Assembly: GCA_023053575.1 (NCBI GenBank)
Contig: JAKZAP010000016.1
Location: 14,340,030 to 14,404,029, forward strand
Source of the DNA: Branchinecta lynchi
Taxonomy: Eukaryota > Arthropoda > Branchiopoda > Anostraca > Branchinectidae
DNA: 64,000 bases
Direction: 5' to 3'
Part shown: positions 58,640 to 64,000 of the stretch, in pieces
How the letters are laid out: each line of letters starts with the position of its first letter
Numbering within the stretch: position 1 is the first letter of the stretch
The notes under the pieces: generated by a model
What the model was told of the DNA's origin: nothing
Seen by the model: the letters and a program-made list of their open reading frames with translations, nothing else
Database searches by the model: none
Translations under genes and position numbers: made by a program

Positions 58640-59062
58640 ACTCCAGGGAATCCAGCCGAACTAGCGACTTCAGAGGAAAACGAAGCAGAATTACGTTTTA
58701 CTAAATTCTCCGGTCTTCGGCCCAGATTTCGAACAATTGTTCAGCAAGAAACAATAAGTTCAGATACGGATTCAACATGTCTCTTTACCCTTAAATTATT
58801 AGCTATTAAAAAATATTAGTTTTAACTACCTCACCCCTAAATATTCGGCATCGTTACTCGTCTCCGATCTTGAGTCTTGACGTGTACCAGTAGCATCCTC
58901 ACACCAAAGTGTGAACAAAATTACAGTAGGTCCCGTAATTACGTTGTTTATTTGCTGGATTAAAGGTCTAGATTGATCGATTGAAAATATCTCAATCGCT
59001 TAAAGTTGTTGTGCTAGGAGATAGACGGACACACGTAACGAGTCACTAACGTTTTGGGATAC
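58640..59062 (-). mobile_element. Old, degenerate R1 copy
   Basis: Recognisable only in parts: TCTCCGGTCTTCGGCCCAGA, CACCCCTAAATATTCGGC, TCCTCACACCAAAGTGTG and AACGTTTTGGGATACC. Confidence 0.55.
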
Positions 59063-59153
59063 CAAAAATTAAAATAGAATTGACACAGAAGGCGGTATTT
59101 TAATATTTGACGGTGCAAATGGATAAGTCAGCTACATTTTATTAGAGCTATGT

Positions 59154-59190
59154 TTTGGCCCTTCTTGGCAAGGGTCCTCTTCAGGCTCAA
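59154..59190 (-). other. Hairpin motif, hammerhead-like, copy 2
   Basis: Minus strand: GAGCCTGAAGAGG, then ACCCTTGCCAAGAAGGG stem-loop, CCAAAAC. It matches 45676-45713 closely across the stem and loop. Confidence 0.35.
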
Positions 59191-59375
59191 GCCGCTCAAG
59201 CTGGAAAACGAACTTATGGAAAAACAATTAAAGATTCTTCCTTAATATCTGATTTTATGAACTTCTTCTCTGAAAATGTTTGGAGTTAAAGCATGTGATT
59301 TTATTCTGGACACGCCTGCTGTTTTTGCTGTTCGATTTTCTTGTTTGTCTGTTCTTTGCATTTTCTTTCTTCAAG

Positions 59376-59474
59376 CTCCAGACCGAGCGGATTACCAGAA
59401 GCAGATATCCTTTGCATCTGATACTGTCCAAGAACTTGGAGGAACAGCGGAAAAATCCTGATGGAGTAGATTGA
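59376..59474 (+). CDS. Possible terminal coding exon, unidentified
   Basis: After a pyrimidine-rich TTTCTTTCTTCAAG acceptor, a frame reads LQTERITRSRYPLHLILSKN then LEEQRKNPDGVD and stops at TGA 59472-59474. Composition looks protein-like, unlike the AT-rich translation before the acceptor. I do not recognise the family, and no partner exon was found, so this is tentative. Confidence 0.22.
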   Translation, partial: LQTERITRSRYPLHLILSKNLEEQRKNPDGVD

Positions 59475-59814
59475 CTATTAAGATAGACTATTATACATCA
59501 GTTAATGCATGAAACCTGTTTCTCTGGGTTAGCAAAGCTAATGTACAATATTAAGGTGTGTAGACGTCCATGTGACGTAGTCCTGGCAAATTTTCGGAGC
59601 TTGAGAAAGTATGCTGTAATCGATTCGAAAATGGTCATCATCACGTATGCACAAGTGGCCAGCTTGAAACGAGACTGAATGACAACTTATCTACTCGGCA
59701 GGGGCACAACGGTGTCTGGTGATTTGGAGGGTGGATTTGTGTAGCCCTATCCAAGCCTCTAAGTTTGGGTTAACGTCTATTCTCAAGTCAGCATGCATGC
59801 ATATGCATGCCACT

Positions 59815-60790
59815 AGATTCGGGATTCCCCATCCATCCACTCCCCCCAAGATGGTCAGATGGGGGAAACGACTATTCTCAAGTCAATCTGTTCGAATCTC
59901 TGATATACCTGCCAAGTTTCATCGTCCTAGCACATCAGGAAGTATGCCGAACTCGCGGGATCGCTAGAAATCCGGACACTCCCCCGCAGTGCCCGGATCC
60001 GGTTTGGTTATGTCAATGACGTATCTAGGACTTGTGCTTGTTCTTCCCCCCAAGTTTCTCAAGATTTCCGGTTCCCTCTTCCAACTCCCCCCGGTGTCAT
60101 CAGATCCGGTCCGGATATAAAGTGGGAAGTCTGAGACAGGAGGTCATCCTAAATATCAATTTTCACCAAGATCCGATCACCCGTTCGCAAGTTAAAAATA
60201 CCTCAATTTGTTGGCTTCCCCCTACCTCCACCCCCCCCCTGATGGTCGGATGGGAAAGTGACTATTTCCTATTTACTCTGGTCGGGTCCCTGACATGCCT
60301 GCCAATTTTCACCGTCCTAGCTCATCAGGAAGCACCAACCGCGGGATCACTTGAAATTTGGACCCCACCCCCCCCTCCCCCCCCAACTCCCCCAAAGTGA
60401 GCGGATCTGTTCCGATTATGCCAGTCACGTATCTAGAACTTGTGCTTGTTTCTTTCCACCAAGTTTCATCCGGATCTCTTCACTCTAAGCCTTTTCCAAG
60501 ATTTCCGGTTTCCCCATCCAACTCCCACCAATGTCACCGGATCCGGTCTTCGTTCAAGACAGGAAGTCCTTCCATATGTCAAATTTCATTACGATCCGAT
60601 CACCCGTTCGTAAGCTAAAAATATCTAATTTTTCCTAATTTTTCCGGATTCCCCCTCCCTCCCCTCCCCTCGAGATAGTCGGATCGGTGAAGCAACTATT
60701 CTGATTTAATCTGCTCCAGTCCCTGATACGCCTGCCAAGTTTCATCGTCCTAGCTTATCTGGAAGTGCCCGAACTTAGCAAAACCGCATA
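59815..60790. repeat. ~408-bp tandem repeat, about 2.5 units
   Basis: CACGTATCTAGAACTTGTGC (variants near 60019 and 60427) and GCCAAGTTTCATCGTCCTAG (59910, 60300 variant, 60735) recur at about 408-bp spacing. So do GATCCGATCACCCGTTCG (60172, 60594), TTTCCGGTTTCCCCATCC and C-rich runs. Frames through it are Pro/Ser-rich and not called coding. Confidence 0.75.
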
Positions 60791-60869
60791 ATAGTTCTAG
60801 AAGTGTAACAGTTCATTTGTATAGTCAAACATGAATTTAGTCATGTATGGCTTTTTGGCTCAATAAAAA

Positions 60870-62131
60870 CAAGACCAAAGGTTTCGATGGGATCCCAAAA
60901 ATTCAGTATCTGATCCAGAGAACTGGGTCTTGTCTTAGCCAGATCCACTCATCGCCAGACTCCTTGAACATTTTTACAATTAAAACTCAGAAACAGATTA
61001 AGGCCAAATAGCTAATCACCTGAGAAAACCAAGTTCAGATATGGATTCAGAATGTGTGTTTACTCCTATAAGTCATATCTGTTTTGAAAAAAACTTCCTG
61101 CCACTTCTGCCAATTTCCCGGTTTCGGCCGAACTCCAGAACTACTTGTCCGCCGAAAAAAGAAAGCTCAAAGACGAAATCAGGGTATCTTCTTTCCCCAG
61201 CAATGAACATCTAATCAACTTGAAATAAAAATTTAATTTACAACAAATTTTCCGACTCCAGCCGGATTCCGGTCGAACTTATGTCCGGGTAAAATATGAT
61301 TGTCATACAGGGACTCAGCATCTCTTCTTACCCCTAAATCGCTTATCTAATCAACTAGAAATAAAACTTTAACTTCCAACAGTTTTCCGGTTTTGGCCGG
61401 ATTCCGGGAGAACTACATGTCCAGGTAGAAGATTGTTTTCACATAAGTGTTCAGCCTGCCTTCTTGCCCTAAATCGAACATCTAATCAACTCCAAATAAG
61501 ACTTTTAATTTTGACAGACTTTCCGGTTTGGGCCAGATTCCGGTCGAAATACTTGTCCGTCGAGAAAATAGTTTTCACCATCGTCTTCGGCATGTCTTCC
61601 TACCTCTAAATCGAACATCTAATCAACTTCAAATAAAACTTTTACTTTCAACAAACTTTCCGGTTTGGACCGGATTCCGGGCGAAATACTTTCCGTCAAG
61701 AAAATAGTTTTCACCATCGTCTTCAGCATGTCTTCCTACCCAAAATCGAACATCTAATCAACTTCAAATAAAACTTTTACTTTCAACAAACTTGCCGGTT
61801 TTGGCCGGATTCCGGGCGAACTACGTGTTCGATGACAAAATGATTTTCACCATCGTGTTCAGCATGTCCTCGTACCCCATAATCGACTATCACATTAGCT
61901 GTTTCAAAATATTTTGTTTGCCCCTTAATTTGAACCCCCTCCCCCACCCCTAAATGTAGGGCTACAAAGTCCATCTACGAACTCGACTGGTCCGACGGCC
62001 AACGAACCCTCACACCAAGTTTCATCAAAATATCTCATTCCCTTCGAGAGTTAGCGTCCTTACAGACGGACGGACAGACGGACAACTTTTGCGATGTCAT
62101 AGGTATCCCTCCACTTACGTTTTGGGATCCC
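60870..62131 (-). mobile_element. R1 copy, full length, near-duplicate of 53585-54846
   Basis: Tail CAAGACCAAAGGTTTCGATG at 60870, six or so units in the same order as the 53585 copy, head ending TTACGTTTTGGGATCCC at 62131. Confidence 0.88.
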
Positions 62132-63361
62132 AAAAACGTGATTATGTGAATAATTTCTGAGAGACCGACAGACCGACTGACGTACAGAAATTACAATCGC
62201 TATATGGCAAAAAAACGAGACGGACATTTGAATTAACCGATCCGAGCTGAAGGCGATATAAGTCACGAAAAATATCTACCGAGCGTAGCGAGGTTGATAT
62301 TTTTAAATGACCATCGAGCCTTCGATTCCGATATCAAACGAAATGGAGGTATGTTAAGTGTATAACTTTTTCGGATATTGCTATTAATAATTAACCATTG
62401 AACAAAAAGTTTGATGTTTTTTGGGTTATATTATAAGAATCGTCACACATAAAGTTGGAGGGGGACATGACTTATCTCGGCCTCTCGTAAGGTATAGATG
62501 ATTTCATACCAACCTCTCTGGATGTTGAAATGAAGTTCACCGCTAACTTTCTCTGTGACGATTATTGCAATATAACTTTTCTCGAACAGGTATGTAGTGT
62601 ATATTTCCCTACGCCCACAGGTAGTTCTATCATGACAGTGAGTATTTTAGAGGTTGATACGATACCGTATCAGCCTCCAGAGAGGATGATACGAAGGCGT
62701 ATCAACCTCCACAGAAGTTCATCGAGCACTGTTCCTCAACTACTGAAAAGTAGAACCTGACCTCCGAAAAAGAAATAAAAGACATCACTTTCAGAGAGAA
62801 AAACAAAAAAAAACACTAAATTTATTCAAACAATGTTTACAACGGATACGTCAGCTCTGATTTTTCATCAGCGATATTCATCTTGGGCTCAAAGAATATT
62901 TAAAAACACTAAACTAATCCAGAAAAAAATCTGAAAATGTTAGAGAGAAAATGTTAAAAACTGAGAGAAACTGTTGCTTTCCTAGCCAACCACCCTGGGA
63001 CATACCTTGTTACAATCACTTTCCTAATGAAAATGCAACTTGTCAAGTGAAACAACATTACTTCCAGCTTACTTCAGCTTATTTCCTCTACTCTACCCGT
63101 CGCAGTGTAATTTTCCGATATCAACCTCGATGTCTGAAGTTAACCTTTAATAATAGAACGTGGGTCATTGGATGATATTCACTTCATACCTGTTCGAGAA
63201 AAGTTTCATCCCGTTGTAAATGGGCCTTAACCTATCCTGGAGTCTTACTCGAAAAAAGTTTCCACTTGGCTCAACAGACTTGGGTCATAATAAAACAGAA
63301 TGCTCGATTTGGAAGACGTCGCCAAAGGAGGCGTAACTGAACAGCGATAGTAATCACTGCT
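62132..63361. other. Stretch without a recognised gene
   Basis: Contains CCGAGCGTAGCGAGG near 62278 and the palindrome GATACGATACCGTATC near 62656. A short frame at 62530-62590 ends at a possible CAG|GTATGT donor but lacks a recognisable domain. Confidence 0.4.
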
Positions 63362-63369
63362 GTAGCAAC

Positions 63370-63519
63370 CCCATCTACGAACTTGATCTTACCCTTGACC
63401 CAAAGAGTCCTCACACCAAGTTTCATCAAAATGTCTCATTCCCTTGGAGAGTTATCGTGCTAACAGACGGACAACTTTTACGATGTCGTAGGTATCCTCC
63501 ACTTACGTTTAGGGATCCC
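63370..63519 (-). mobile_element. R1 head-only fragment
   Basis: CCCATCTACGAACTTGATCT to TTACGTTTAGGGATCCC at 63519, in reverse; no body or tail. Confidence 0.75.
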
Positions 63520-63608
63520 AAAAAGTCTTCACTTAAAGTCTTTTTCCATTCCTTATTTATAGCTGAAATTGTATTAATACCGGTCTGGTAAGTTCAACTC
63601 CCATTTCT

Positions 63609-64000
63609 GGGATCCCAAAACGTAAGTGTAGGGATACCTGTGACCTCGTAAAAGTTGTCCCGTCTGTCCGTCTGTTAGCACGGTAACTCTCGAAGGGAAT
63701 GCAATATTTTGATGAAACTTGGTGTGAGGACTTTTTGAGTCAAGGGTACGATCAAGTTCGTAGATTGGGTCTGTAGCCCTAGATTTAACGGTTGGGGGGG
63801 GGGGGGGGGGTCAAATTAAGGGGCATACAAAATATTTTTGAACAGCTAATGTGATAGGCGATTATGGGGTAAGAAGACATGCTGAACACGAATATGAAAA
63901 ATATTTCTCGTCCGACAATTAGTCCGCCCGGAAACCGGCAAAAACGGAAAGTTGGTTAAAAGTAAAAGTTTTATTTGAAGTTGATTTAATGTCCGATTGA
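63609..64000 (+). mobile_element. R1 copy running off the window
   Basis: Head GGGATCCCAAAACGTAAGTG at 63609, through GTAGCCCTAGATTTAACGG, a long G run and the first unit to the window end. Confidence 0.82.

Overview
This window looks like nuclear DNA from an animal, most likely an arthropod and possibly a crustacean. The reasons are split genes with GT-AG introns, dense and nested cut-and-paste transposons, non-LTR retrotransposon debris, and two secreted Ala/Pro/Tyr-rich proteins that resemble arthropod cuticle-type low-complexity proteins. The species call is an inference; no rRNA, tRNA or mitochondrial sequence fixes it. No bacterial-style operons, CRISPR arrays or phage genes were seen.

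I can support three protein-coding loci. (1) The last two exons of a ubiquitin-activating enzyme E1 (UBA1-type) lie on the + strand at 4430-4614 and 9568-9700. A repeat-filled intron of about 5 kb separates them, and the rest of the gene lies upstream of the window. (2) A two-coding-exon gene is on the - strand at 18700-20310 (313 aa predicted). (3) A three-coding-exon paralogue is on the - strand at 32607-35069 (392 aa predicted). Proteins 2 and 3 share a signal peptide, a KR/QR-DGAHHHDHH motif, a low-complexity Ala/Pro/Tyr or Gly/Ser/Tyr region, a QGYYYYYYPV motif, a Trp-containing linker, one membrane segment and a hydrophobic tail. They also share splice-site positions, including an acceptor a few bases before the ATG and a potential donor just after the stop. 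I do not recognise this family by name.

Most of the remainder is mobile or repetitive DNA. The largest family, called R1 here, covers roughly a sixth of the window by my boundaries. It has a conserved 5' head starting GGGATCCCAAAACG, a body of about 137-bp tandem units, and a 3' tail ending in GGTCTTG. It shows no clear target duplication, sits next to T-rich flanks, and has a potential 3' stem-loop; a Helentron/DINE-1-like (HINE) element is my leading hypothesis. Other families are better defined by target duplications: a G/C-tract hAT MITE (8 copies), a 3.1-kb and a 0.6-kb hAT element, two TTAA (piggyBac-like) families, two TA (mariner-like) palindromic MITEs, and several foldback elements. 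Insertions are nested, giving a relative chronology.

Region by region: 1-4.4 kb, R1, TTAA element and hAT nest; 4.4-9.7 kb, end of the E1 gene; 9.7-18 kb, tandem duplications, foldbacks and R1 copies; 18.7-20.9 kb, first paralogue with a MITE in its intron and a foldback element at its 5' end; 21-32 kb, mostly anonymous DNA with TTAA elements and MITEs; 32.6-35.1 kb, second paralogue; 35-47.5 kb, R1 copies and DNA elements; 47.9-52 kb, retrotransposon remnant and a hairpin-rich array; 52.6-64 kb, R1-dominated, including two head-to-head R1 pairs.
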